Shown piece after piece: positions 8,123 through 16,583 of a stretch of DNA of 33,868 nucleotides. The first letter of the stretch is position 1. The number at the start of each line of letters is the position of its first letter. The notes beneath the pieces were generated by a model, which saw only the letters and a program-made list of their open reading frames with translations, had not been told where the DNA came from and did no database searches. Source of the stretch: Actinomycetota bacterium (GTDB lineage Bacteria > Actinomycetota > Acidimicrobiia > Acidimicrobiales > Ilumatobacteraceae). The position numbers and the translations under genes were made by a program. The stretch is taken from positions 1 to 33,868 of the forward strand of contig SXYT01000020.1 in the NCBI GenBank assembly GCA_005788205.1, read 5' to 3'.

Positions 8123-8869
8123 TCACAGGAGCGAGGCGGCGTCTCTGTCCACGAACACGCGAAGGTCGGCGTGGTCGCGCAGGAGCGATGCGGGACAGTC
8201 CGCCGTGGCGGGACCGTTCAGGGCGGCCGCAATCGCCCCGGCCTTCGACGTGCCGAAGGCGAGGAGGACGATCGTGCGGGCAGCAGCGATATCGGCGATT
8301 CCCCGGGTGACCGCCCGCGCCGGCCGGTCGTGGACGGGCCATTCGGCCGGGTCCAGGTCTGCCAGCGTCGAGGCCGAGAGGTCGACAAGTCGTGTTCCGC
8401 TGTCAGCGGCGGAGCCCGGTTCGTTGAAACCCACATGACCGTTCCGGCCGATTCCGAGCACCTGGACCCCGGGAGTCAGTCCTGATGCCACGGAACGAAA
8501 GGCCGTGCAGATGGCTGACGGGTCGACGAGGCCGAGGTCTGGTCCGACGAGGCTCGTCGCTGCGGCATCGAAGGCGGTGACGAAGTCCCGGCACAACTGG
8601 TTCCTGAACGAGCGCGGGTCCGTCGGGGCAATGCCGACGAACTCATCCAGCATGACCCACGTTGCCCGCCCGAGATCGGTCCTGCCCGCTCGGTGCGACG
8701 ACAGGAGATGCCTGTGGAGTGCCGTCGTGGACCGTCCGGTGGCGAGACCGATCACCGGGTCGGTGCTCCCGAGATGGTCCATGATGACGCGGGAGGCGTC
8801 AGCGGCGCACTCATCCGGGCGGGCGACACGGACATCGGGCACACGACGACGGTAACGACGCTGAAGCAT
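8123..8869 (-). CDS. nagB: Glucosamine-6-phosphate deaminase / NagB-type isomerase
   Basis: PVIGLATGRSTTALHRHL, VMLDEFVGI, VQVLGIGRNGHVGFNEPGS, ARTIVLLAFGTSKAGAI. An alternative upstream start is 8902. Confidence 0.88.
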   Translation of the reverse strand: MLQRRYRRRVPDVRVARPDECAADASRVIMDHLGSTDPVIGLATGRSTTALHRHLLSSHRAGRTDLGRATWVMLDEFVGIAPTDPRSFRNQLCRDFVTAFDAAATSLVGPDLGLVDPSAICTAFRSVASGLTPGVQVLGIGRNGHVGFNEPGSAADSGTRLVDLSASTLADLDPAEWPVHDRPARAVTRGIADIAAARTIVLLAFGTSKAGAIAAALNGPATADCPASLLRDHADLRVFVDRDAASLL

Positions 8870-8895
8870 TTCTGTCAAACGTATTGACAGAAATG
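8867..8895. promoter_or_regulatory. 29-bp palindromic operator in the divergent nagB / ROK promoter region
   Basis: CATTTCTGTCAA-acgta-TTGACAGAAATG: perfect 12-bp inverted repeat with a 5-bp spacer between divergent genes, one of which encodes a ROK regulator. Confidence 0.85.
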
Positions 8896-8933
8896 TCTCC
8901 ATGTGGAATTCTCTTGTCGGAGGGGGTGACTAC

Positions 8934-10148
8934 GTGTCAGAGACATCGGTGCGGCGGCTCGAGCCGTTGGCGAGTGACGCGGCGGTTCTCGGGGCGCTTC
9001 TCGGTGGTGGCGCACTGACACGCTCCCAGATCTGCACCGCGACGGGGCTCTCGCGCCCCACCGTCGTGGACGTCCTCGCGCGTTTGTCAGCCCTCGCCAT
9101 GACCGACACCGAGACCCGCCCACTCGGGTTGGCGGGACGAAACCCCGAGCTCATCTCCCTCTCGCAGGTGCGCGCAGTCGGGTTCGCGGCCGATGTCGGC
9201 GGGTCGAAGATCGTCGCCGCCCTCGTCGACTTTGCGGGCCGTGTTCTCGCCGAGCGGGTGGTGGGAACCTGCGCCGAGGCCGAGCAACTGGCAGTGCAGC
9301 TCGGTGACCTGCGGCGCGATCTCGCCCGAGAGGCGTCCGTGCCGCTCCGGTCTGTCGTGACGGCGGTCGTCGGCCTCCCGGGCGTTGTTGCCGCAGACGG
9401 CCGGATCGCCCACGGCGAGAACATCAGCGGCCTCGACTCGAGGGACATGCGGGCGCTTCTCCGTGACCACCTCAAGTGCCCGGTGGCGATCGAGAACGAC
9501 GTGAACCTCGCCGGTGTCGGCGAGCTCGACCGTGATGCAGCAGACAACGACGGGACGTACGTTCTCATCAGCGTGGGCACGGGCATCGGCATGGCCATCG
9601 TCCACGAGGGACGTGTCATCAGGGGTGCAACGGGTCGTGCCGGCGAGATCGCGTTCCTGCCGCTGTCAGGGGATCTCGCGGACCCGCTGGTGCGCAGCCA
9701 CGGGGCGACCGAGATGACGGTCTCTGGTCCGGCCCTCGAGAGGACGTACGCGGGGCGGTCCCGCCCCGAGCCGGCGGAGAAGATTCTCGAGCTCGCCGCC
9801 TCAGGTGATCCGGTCGCGTCCACCGTGCTCGCAGGCTTCGCCAATGATCTCGCCAGGGTGATCCTGAGCGTCGCGACCGTGCTCGACCCGGACCGGATCG
9901 TGCTCGGGGGCGGGCTCGGGTCGAACCCCTTGCTTCTCGGCCCGGTGAACGAGGCGCTCGCACTCATCTCGCCGTTCCCGGTCGAGGTCAGGGTGTCCGC
10001 GCTCGGGAACCGCTCCGGTGTCTGCGGCGCGATGGCCCTCGCCCGCAACGAGGTGCGCAGGATCATCGCCGACTGGCTGACCGGCGGCACGACCGGCTCC
10101 GTGCGTTCGCACACGGGCCGAAGCACGAGATCTGGAAAGGGAAACTGA
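8934..10148 (+). CDS. ROK family transcriptional regulator
   Basis: N-terminal winged-HTH (LLGGGALTRSQICTATGLSRPTVVDVLARL) plus ROK kinase-fold motifs (GFAADVGGSKIVAALVDF, ENDVNLAGVGEL, YVLISVGTGIGMAIV, GRAGEIAFLPL, RIVLGGGLGSNP). GTG at 8934 with GGAGGGGG RBS. Confidence 0.88.
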   Translation: MSETSVRRLEPLASDAAVLGALLGGGALTRSQICTATGLSRPTVVDVLARLSALAMTDTETRPLGLAGRNPELISLSQVRAVGFAADVGGSKIVAALVDFAGRVLAERVVGTCAEAEQLAVQLGDLRRDLAREASVPLRSVVTAVVGLPGVVAADGRIAHGENISGLDSRDMRALLRDHLKCPVAIENDVNLAGVGELDRDAADNDGTYVLISVGTGIGMAIVHEGRVIRGATGRAGEIAFLPLSGDLADPLVRSHGATEMTVSGPALERTYAGRSRPEPAEKILELAASGDPVASTVLAGFANDLARVILSVATVLDPDRIVLGGGLGSNPLLLGPVNEALALISPFPVEVRVSALGNRSGVCGAMALARNEVRRIIADWLTGGTTGSVRSHTGRSTRSGKGN

Positions 10149-10149
10149 G

Positions 10150-11385
10150 ATGAGCGCACTGCACCTGGCAATCAACGGCGGTCCGCCCGTGCGCACGGAG
10201 CCCTACCCCGAATGGCCGACGGCTGACGGACGGGAGCGTGAATTGCTTCTCGAAGTCCTCGACAGCCGGCGCTGGTGGGCCACCCAGGGAACCAAGGTCC
10301 GCGAGTTCGAGGCGGCCTGGGCCGGGTTCCACGGTGCGGAGTCGTCGATCGCGGTCACGAACGGCTCGCACACCCTTGAGATTGCCCTGCTCGCGCTCGG
10401 GGTGGGGGAGGGTGACGAAGTCATCGTTCCGAACTGGACGTTCCTTGCGACAGTGTCCGCCGTGCTGATGGTCAACGCCATCCCGGTGCTCGTCGACGTC
10501 GATCCCGGCACGGGTTGCATCGACCCCGCCGCGGTGCGCGCCGCCATCGGGCCCCGCACCCGCGCGGTCATCCCGGTGCACATCGCGGGCAGCGTCGCCG
10601 ACATGGATGCGATCACCGCTATCGCCCGTGAGCACGGTCTTGTCGTGGTCGAGGACTGCGCGCACGCGCACGGTTCGACATGGCGCGGGACCCCCGTCGG
10701 GATGCTCGGCGATGCAGGGTCGTACTCGTTCCAGTCGTCGAAACTGATGACCGCCGGCGAGGGCGGCGCAATCGTCTCCCGCCGTGATGATGTGCTGTCC
10801 GCGGCGCGCAGCTTCTCTGACTGCGGACGAAAGCCGGGGGAGTGGTTCTACTCCCACTATCTGCTCGGCGGGAACTACCGGATGACCGAGTGGCAGGGCG
10901 CGGTGCTTCTCGCCCAGCTCGAGCGGTTCCCCGCACAGCAGTTGAACAGGGCGCGCAACGCGGACATCCTCAACCGTCAGCTCGCCTCCATCCCGGGTCT
11001 CCATCCCCAGGGACGCCTGGACGGGTGCACGTCGCAGGGCAACTACTGCTACGTGGTGCGCGTTGACGAGGACGAGTTCGGTCTCGACCGCGACACCCTC
11101 CGTGAGGCACTGCTCGCGGAGGGAATCCCGCTGACGATGGCGTACCCGCCTCTCTCCAGGCTCGATCTCTTCTCCGCCCCGGACGGTCTCTCCCCCCGCA
11201 TCCGCTCGCGGGCGGGCATGCAGGACTTCGCTGCCCTCGCACTCCCCGTCAGCGAACGCATGGCCGACACGACGCTGTGGTTCACGACGTCAGTGCTCAT
11301 GGGCACCGAGGAAGATGCCCGCGATGTCGTGCGGGCTGTCGAAAAGATCAGGGAACACCGCGTGGAGGTCCCGTCCCGTGGGTGA
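10150..11385 (+). CDS. DegT/DnrJ/EryC1/StrS family PLP aminotransferase (sugar or cyclitol type)
   Basis: HGAESSIAVTNGSHTLEIALLALGVGEGDEVIVPNWTFLATVSAVL, VVVEDCAHAHGSTWRG, GSYSFQSSKLMTAGEGGAI, GGNYRMTEWQGAVLLAQLERF. Confidence 0.92.
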   Translation: MSALHLAINGGPPVRTEPYPEWPTADGRERELLLEVLDSRRWWATQGTKVREFEAAWAGFHGAESSIAVTNGSHTLEIALLALGVGEGDEVIVPNWTFLATVSAVLMVNAIPVLVDVDPGTGCIDPAAVRAAIGPRTRAVIPVHIAGSVADMDAITAIAREHGLVVVEDCAHAHGSTWRGTPVGMLGDAGSYSFQSSKLMTAGEGGAIVSRRDDVLSAARSFSDCGRKPGEWFYSHYLLGGNYRMTEWQGAVLLAQLERFPAQQLNRARNADILNRQLASIPGLHPQGRLDGCTSQGNYCYVVRVDEDEFGLDRDTLREALLAEGIPLTMAYPPLSRLDLFSAPDGLSPRIRSRAGMQDFAALALPVSERMADTTLWFTTSVLMGTEEDARDVVRAVEKIREHRVEVPSRG

Positions 11386-12403
11386 GATGGGCGAACCCTT
11401 CCGCATGGTCGAGTCGTCAGTCGCCGATGTCCTTGGGGGTCTCGGGAGTTTCGCTCTCGTCGTCAATGACCCGCCATGGTCGGGCCTCGCGGGCAGTCTC
11501 CCGCCCCCGGCCTCCGTCGTGGAGGCGTGGAACATGGACCTCGCCCACCTCGAGGCCGTCGCGGCCGGGGAACCAGAGGGTGATGTCGTCGTGGGACTCG
11601 GCGGGGGCACCGCCATGGACACCGCGAAGTTCCTCGCGTGGAAGTCGGGCCGCCCGCTCGTGCAGATCCCCTCGATCACCTCCGTTGACGCCGGGTTCAC
11701 CGACGCGGTCGGCGTGCGCGTGGGCGGGAACGTGACGTACGTGGGCAAGGTGCGGCCCGAGACGGTGGTGCTCGACGTGGACCTGGTCCGCTCCGCGCCG
11801 GCGCACCTGAACCGTGCGGGCATCGGCGACATTCTCTCCTGTGCAGTGGGCCTTCACGACTGGCGGCTCGCAGCAGCCAGGGGAGCCGGCCATCCGTGGG
11901 ACGAGCCGCTCGCGCAACTCGGGGAGCGTCTGCTCGCCGACCTGTCGTCCGCGCGCGACGAGATCGCCGCGGTGAGTGCCGAGGGGGTGCGCTTCCTCGC
12001 CGGGTCGTACCGCGAAATCGGTGCCGCGTGCGCAGCAGCCGGGCACAGCAGGTTCGAGGAGGGTTCCGAGCACTTCTGGGCCTATGCATACGAGTGGCTG
12101 ACCGGCGCACACCCGGTGCACGGAGAGATCATCTCGTTCGGGGTCATCGTGATGTCCTTTCTGCAGGGGAACGACCCCGATCGATGGCGTGAGATCGTCG
12201 CTGACTGCGCCGTGCGTGCCCATCCCGGCGACATCGGGATCAGCCGCGGGGACTTCGGGCGGACCTTCTCCGAACTGAAGAGCTACGTGCGGAGACAGGA
12301 TCTGGACCACAGCATCATCGACGAAATCGCTCTCGACCAAGACGCAGTGGACGGGGCCTGGGAGCACGTGAGCTGCCTTCCCCGGCAGGGCGGGCAGGCG
12401 TGA
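11378..12403 (+). CDS. Fe-containing alcohol dehydrogenase of the sn-glycerol-1-phosphate dehydrogenase (AraM/EgsA)-like family
   Basis: DVVVGLGGGTAMDTAKFLAWKSGRPLVQIPSITSVDAGFTDAVGV, AHLNRAGIGDILSCAVGLHDWRLA, GSEHFWAYAYEWLTGAHPVHGEIISFGVI (metal-ligand Asp/His/His pattern). GTG 11378 overlaps the upstream stop; ATG 11387 is an alternative. Confidence 0.78.
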   Translation: MGEMGEPFRMVESSVADVLGGLGSFALVVNDPPWSGLAGSLPPPASVVEAWNMDLAHLEAVAAGEPEGDVVVGLGGGTAMDTAKFLAWKSGRPLVQIPSITSVDAGFTDAVGVRVGGNVTYVGKVRPETVVLDVDLVRSAPAHLNRAGIGDILSCAVGLHDWRLAAARGAGHPWDEPLAQLGERLLADLSSARDEIAAVSAEGVRFLAGSYREIGAACAAAGHSRFEEGSEHFWAYAYEWLTGAHPVHGEIISFGVIVMSFLQGNDPDRWREIVADCAVRAHPGDIGISRGDFGRTFSELKSYVRRQDLDHSIIDEIALDQDAVDGAWEHVSCLPRQGGQA

Positions 12404-13335
12404 GGTTCGCACTGTCGGGATACGGATGGGCTGCGGCCATGCACGCGGATGCCATCGGCCTCGCGGGGCACGAAGTCGTCGGGGTGTCTGGCCCAAACGA
12501 CGCGCGCCGGGACGCCTTCGCCGCGGCGCGCCGCATCGAGACCTCCGTGCGCGAGGTGAGCGAGATGCTGGAACGTGCTCGTCCGGATGCGTTGGTGGTG
12601 TGCAGTCCGAACGCGCACCACATCGGCGATGCGCTCGCGGCCGTCGATGCGGGAGTCCACGTGCTGGTGGAGAAGCCGGTCACGGTGACGCTCGCAGAGT
12701 GCGACGAACTCGAGACGCGCGCGAGGGACGGGGGAGTCACCGTCGGGGTCGGGCACATGTGGCGTCACCGCGACGAGGTGATCGCGTTGCGCGACCGCAT
12801 CGCCGCCGGGGAGCTCGGGACGGTGGTGCGCACCCACGGATGGGGAGTGCACGCCGGTTGGGGACCTGCGGGATGGTTCATCGACCCTGTCCTGGCCGGT
12901 GGTGGCGCGTTGATCGACATGGGGATCCATGCCATAGACACGGCGAGGTTCCTGCTCGGTGATCCCGAGCCGGTGAGGGTGCAGGCGAGCATCGGGCGCG
13001 GTGTGTTCAGCGATGTGGCCGTTGACGACGACGGTGTCGTCGTCGTCGACTGGGACAACGGGGTGCGGAGTGTCATCGAGTTCGGGTGGTGGCAGCCGGT
13101 GCTAGGCGGGCTGGAGGCGGACACCAGGGTGTTCGGGACTGCGGGAAGCAGGCAGATCTGGCCTGATTTCGCCGGGTACGGGGCTGACTACCGGCACTGC
13201 AGTGTCGGCATGTATGCGGGGCAGATCGCAGATTTCGCAGATGCCTGCCGGACGGGGCGCGAGCCGCTCAGTTCGCTCGCCGCGGGGCGCACGGCTCTTG
13301 CTGTCGTGCGCGCCGCCTACGACTCGGCGGGCTGA
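12400..13335 (+). CDS. Gfo/Idh/MocA family NAD(P)-dependent oxidoreductase
   Basis: MRFALSGYGWAAAMHADAIGLAGHEVVGVSG, PDALVVCSPNAHHIGDALAAVDAGVHVLVEKPVTVTLAECDEL, GGALIDMGIHAIDTARFLLG. 4-bp overlap with the upstream gene. Confidence 0.92.
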   Translation: MRFALSGYGWAAAMHADAIGLAGHEVVGVSGPNDARRDAFAAARRIETSVREVSEMLERARPDALVVCSPNAHHIGDALAAVDAGVHVLVEKPVTVTLAECDELETRARDGGVTVGVGHMWRHRDEVIALRDRIAAGELGTVVRTHGWGVHAGWGPAGWFIDPVLAGGGALIDMGIHAIDTARFLLGDPEPVRVQASIGRGVFSDVAVDDDGVVVVDWDNGVRSVIEFGWWQPVLGGLEADTRVFGTAGSRQIWPDFAGYGADYRHCSVGMYAGQIADFADACRTGREPLSSLAAGRTALAVVRAAYDSAG

Positions 13336-13338
13336 GAC

Positions 13339-14184
13339 TCAGGCGCGGTGCGGGGTGCCGAACCGCTCGAGCCACGCATCGAGACCCCCGAAGCGCACGA
13401 TGCGGAACTCCTCGGCAGCACCGAGGCCGTGTCGTTCGCCGGTGCGCCGCGACCCGGCGCGCACGAGCGGCTCCATCAACGGGCGCACGTCGCCGGTCTC
13501 GAGCACTGCATCGAGAAGTTCCACGTCGAAGCCGCCTGTCGCGGCCTGAAGGCGCAGTTGGTGGGCGTAGTTCGTCATCATGGTGCCGTGCGCACAGGCG
13601 GCTTGCACCTTCCTGTCGAGGGTGGAGGAGATGTCGACAACGTGGGTCGTCTCGCCGACTGCACGCCCGAAGTACCACCTCTCGAAGCAGCCGTGCGGCT
13701 CCAGCCCGTCGTCAAGGTGCTCGGGGTGGTGCTTGTCGAACTGGCTCGTCCAGAACGCCTCGTCGACGGCACGCCCGATCATCTTGTGGTCCTCGTTGTC
13801 CTCGGCGAACCTGCCGTACGGATCAAAAGTGACGAGGCTGTGCGGGCGGTGCGTTCGGATCTGACGGATGACCTGCTCGCGGATGGCAACCTCGCTCGCA
13901 TCCCCGAGCGTGTCGGTGGGCCACCCCAGCTCGACAACACCGGCGACACCGAGAATCGCCATCGCGTCGTCGAACTCCCTCTTGTTGCGTGCGATCGTGG
14001 TCGCCTCGTCCACCCCCCACGAGTCCCAGCGGTCATCCGTGGCGCGCACGACCACGACACGCCATCCGTCGTCCGCCCAGCGTGCGACGGTCCCGCCCAG
14101 GAAGAGCGTGGGGTCGTCTGCATGGGCGACGACCAGGAGCACGACCCGGTTCCGTCCGCCCCTCAGGTCAACCACTTCGGCCAC
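13339..14184 (-). CDS. PIG-L (LmbE-like) family deacetylase
   Basis: VVLLVVAHADDPTLFLGGTVARWADDGWRVVVVRATDD, RPHSLVTFDPYGRFAEDNEDHKMIGRAVDEAFW. Confidence 0.88.
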   Translation of the reverse strand: MAEVVDLRGGRNRVVLLVVAHADDPTLFLGGTVARWADDGWRVVVVRATDDRWDSWGVDEATTIARNKREFDDAMAILGVAGVVELGWPTDTLGDASEVAIREQVIRQIRTHRPHSLVTFDPYGRFAEDNEDHKMIGRAVDEAFWTSQFDKHHPEHLDDGLEPHGCFERWYFGRAVGETTHVVDISSTLDRKVQAACAHGTMMTNYAHQLRLQAATGGFDVELLDAVLETGDVRPLMEPLVRAGSRRTGERHGLGAAEEFRIVRFGGLDAWLERFGTPHRA

Positions 14185-14209
14185 GGACCGACAGTAGTGA
14201 GTCCGTCGG

Positions 14210-15268
14210 CTAGGCGAGCGGCCCGTGGGGGATGTGGGGGAGCACCAGCCGGGCGAAGCGCTCCGCCTCGTCGATGTGCGGGTACCCGGAGAGGATGAAG
14301 GCCTCCATGCCGAGCTCGCGGTAGGACATCAACTTGTCCAGCACCTCCGCCGGGCTGCCGACCACCGCCGCTCCGCACCCGCTGCGCGCGCGGCCGATGC
14401 CCGTCCACAGTGCGGGCTCCACGAACCCGTCGCCTGCCGCCGCCCCGCGCAGCTCTGCCTGGCGCCTCACCCCGGTGCTCTGGCTGTCGAGTGAGCGGGC
14501 ACGGATCGCGTTGCCGGTCTCCTCGTCGACCGCGCTGATGAGGCGGCCGGCGGCCTCGCGGGCCTCCTGTGTCGTGTCGCGCACCACCACGTGCACGCGG
14601 TACCCGAAGCGGACGGTGCGCCCGAGGGCTGACGCTCTCGCGCTGACGTCGTCCATCGTGCGCCCGAGCTCGTCCGTGGTGTCGGGCCACATCAGGTACA
14701 CGTCCGCTCCGTGGGCAGCGGCATCGCGCGCCTCGTCGCTGAGGCCACCGAAATAGAACGGCGGGCAGGTGCCGCCCCTCGTGATGCGCGGCGGGTCGAG
14801 GTGGACGTCCACGAACTCGCCCGAGACATCGAGGCGCCTGCCGTCGAGGAGCGTGCGCAGCGCATCCATCGTCTCCTTCGTGCGCCGGTAGCGCGCCGGC
14901 GCCTCCAGCGTCTCGCCGGGCATCTCCGAGGAGATGATGTTCACCGTCAGGCGGCCGCCGAGGATCGAGTCGAGCGTGGCGAGCTGGCGCGCGAGCTGGG
15001 GCACCCAGGTCTCACCGGCCCGGACTGCCACGAGGAGCCGGCAGTTGCGCACCTGCGGGGCGACGGCAGCCGCGAACGCGACCGTGTCGATCCCGAGCGC
15101 GTACCCGGAGGGGAGAAGGATGTTGTCGAACCCCAGCTCGTCGACCCGGCGAACCAACCGTCCGCAGTGGTCCCAGCTGCTCAGCAGGTCGTCGCGCACG
15201 ACGCCCAGCTGTTCGTAGTCGTCGTCGCAGAGCGCGCCGAACCAGCTGACCTCGACGGTGCCGCTCAC
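14210..15268 (-). CDS. LLM class flavin-dependent oxidoreductase (SsuD-like)
   Basis: VSWFGALCDDDYEQL...LGFDNILLPSGYALGIDTVAFAAAVAPQVRNCRLLVAVRAGETWVPQLARQLATLDSILGGRLTVNIISSEMPGE...PPFYFGGLSDEARDAAAHGADVYLMWPDT. GTG start overlaps the upstream stop by 4 bp; the longer ORF extends to 15538. Confidence 0.87.
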   Translation of the reverse strand: MSGTVEVSWFGALCDDDYEQLGVVRDDLLSSWDHCGRLVRRVDELGFDNILLPSGYALGIDTVAFAAAVAPQVRNCRLLVAVRAGETWVPQLARQLATLDSILGGRLTVNIISSEMPGETLEAPARYRRTKETMDALRTLLDGRRLDVSGEFVDVHLDPPRITRGGTCPPFYFGGLSDEARDAAAHGADVYLMWPDTTDELGRTMDDVSARASALGRTVRFGYRVHVVVRDTTQEAREAAGRLISAVDEETGNAIRARSLDSQSTGVRRQAELRGAAAGDGFVEPALWTGIGRARSGCGAAVVGSPAEVLDKLMSYRELGMEAFILSGYPHIDEAERFARLVLPHIPHGPLA

Positions 15269-16191
15269 GGGAGGGGGACCCCGTCGCTCGCCTCGACGAT
15301 GCGGTACAGATCCGAGCGCGTCAGGCACACGGAGGTCGCACGGGCGAGCTCGGCCAGTCGCGCCGGGTTCTGCGTGCCGAGGATCGCCACCGGCCGTGAC
15401 GGGTGGGCGAGAACGAACGCGACGGCCACGGCCGTCCGTGTGACTCCCTCGCGCGCGGCGAGATTGTCGAGCACTTCCAGGAGGGCCGGTCGGAGGCCCT
15501 CGCCCGTGGCCACGCGCCCGCCAGCGAGCGGGCTCCACGCGAGCGGCACGAGTGACTTCTTCATGCAGTGGTCGAGGGTGCCGTCGCGCATCGGGTCGAG
15601 GTGGGCCACGGAGAACTCGGGCTGCACGGTGGCAAGGTTGAACGAAAGCCGCGCCTCCAGCAGCTGGGTCTGTGACACCGTGTGGTTCGACACGCCCACT
15701 TCACCCACCAGGCCGCGCCCGCGCAGCGAGGAGAACGCCGCGAACACCTCGTCGGGGTGCGTGAACATGTCCGGCCGGTGGATCTGGTAGAGGTCGACGT
15801 GGTCGGTGTTCAGCCGGCGCAGAGACGCCTCGCACGCCGAGATGAGATAGTCGCGGCTGGAGTCATAGGGCTGGCCGGGGATGATCCCGGCCTTGGTGGC
15901 GAGCACCACGCGGTCGCGGAGGCCCGGCTGGCGCGCGAACAGACGACCGAGCGATTCCTCGCACGAACCGAATGCAGTGCCGCCCCAGTCGAGGCCATAG
16001 ACGTCGGCCGTTTCGATCAGGTTCATGCCCAGGTCCACGGCGGCGTTCACGGTCGCCGAAGTCTCTTCGTCCGTCCCGGTGAGGCGCCAGCACCCGAACG
16101 CGAGCGGGGAGACGGGCGGCAGCTGGCCGATGCGGCGGGGCTCGTCGAGGGTGACCGTTGCGGTGTTGACCGGCGGGATGTTCTGGCTCAT
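15265..16191 (-). CDS. Aldo/keto reductase
   Basis: PLAFGCWRLTG, VNAAVDLGMNLIETADVYG, LATKAGIIPG, LNTDHVDLYQIHRPD, GLVGEVGVSNHT, LAWSPLAGGRV, LGTQNPARLAEL. Confidence 0.93.
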   Translation of the reverse strand: MSQNIPPVNTATVTLDEPRRIGQLPPVSPLAFGCWRLTGTDEETSATVNAAVDLGMNLIETADVYGLDWGGTAFGSCEESLGRLFARQPGLRDRVVLATKAGIIPGQPYDSSRDYLISACEASLRRLNTDHVDLYQIHRPDMFTHPDEVFAAFSSLRGRGLVGEVGVSNHTVSQTQLLEARLSFNLATVQPEFSVAHLDPMRDGTLDHCMKKSLVPLAWSPLAGGRVATGEGLRPALLEVLDNLAAREGVTRTAVAVAFVLAHPSRPVAILGTQNPARLAELARATSVCLTRSDLYRIVEASDGVPLP

Positions 16192-16583
16192 GGTCTCTCG
16201 TTCGTCCTTTCGAACCTGCTGACACGGTGGATGCCAAGCGACGACTCCTCGTGGAAGGCGCGCACCAGGGTCACGCGGTGGGGGAACCGCGCGTCGAACT
16301 CGGCCTGCAGACGGCTCTGGATGTCAGGGCGCCCGACGGCGTCCCACTGCTCCATCGACTCCCACACGAACACCAGTGTGACCTCGCCGGGCCGTGAGTC
16401 GTCGAGCCACACCTCCTTCGAGAGAAAAGGGATGCGCTCATGGCCCTCCAGCAGCGCCTCACCGAGTGTCCACACCTCGTGGTCGACACGCAGGAACTCC
16501 TCCACGTGTTCCGGCTCGACACGGAACATCAGCACCTCGACGGGCCGGCGCTCACCGCTCACGAACGTGAAGGACCCGGTCAC
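16188..16583 (-). CDS. Small TIGR03792-like family protein (dimeric alpha/beta-barrel-like)
   Basis: VEVLMFRVEPEHVEEFLRVDHEVWTLGEALLEGHERIPFLSKEVWLDDSRPGEVTLVFVWESMEQWDAV. GTG overlaps the upstream stop by 4 bp. Confidence 0.65.
   Translation of the reverse strand: MTGSFTFVSGERRPVEVLMFRVEPEHVEEFLRVDHEVWTLGEALLEGHERIPFLSKEVWLDDSRPGEVTLVFVWESMEQWDAVGRPDIQSRLQAEFDARFPHRVTLVRAFHEESSLGIHRVSRFERTNERP

Noticed and set aside
13024-13044. GACGACGAC-ggt-GTCGTCGTC hairpin
   Set aside because: Lies inside the Gfo/Idh gene and encodes a DDDGVVVVD stretch. Best explained by coding and codon bias.
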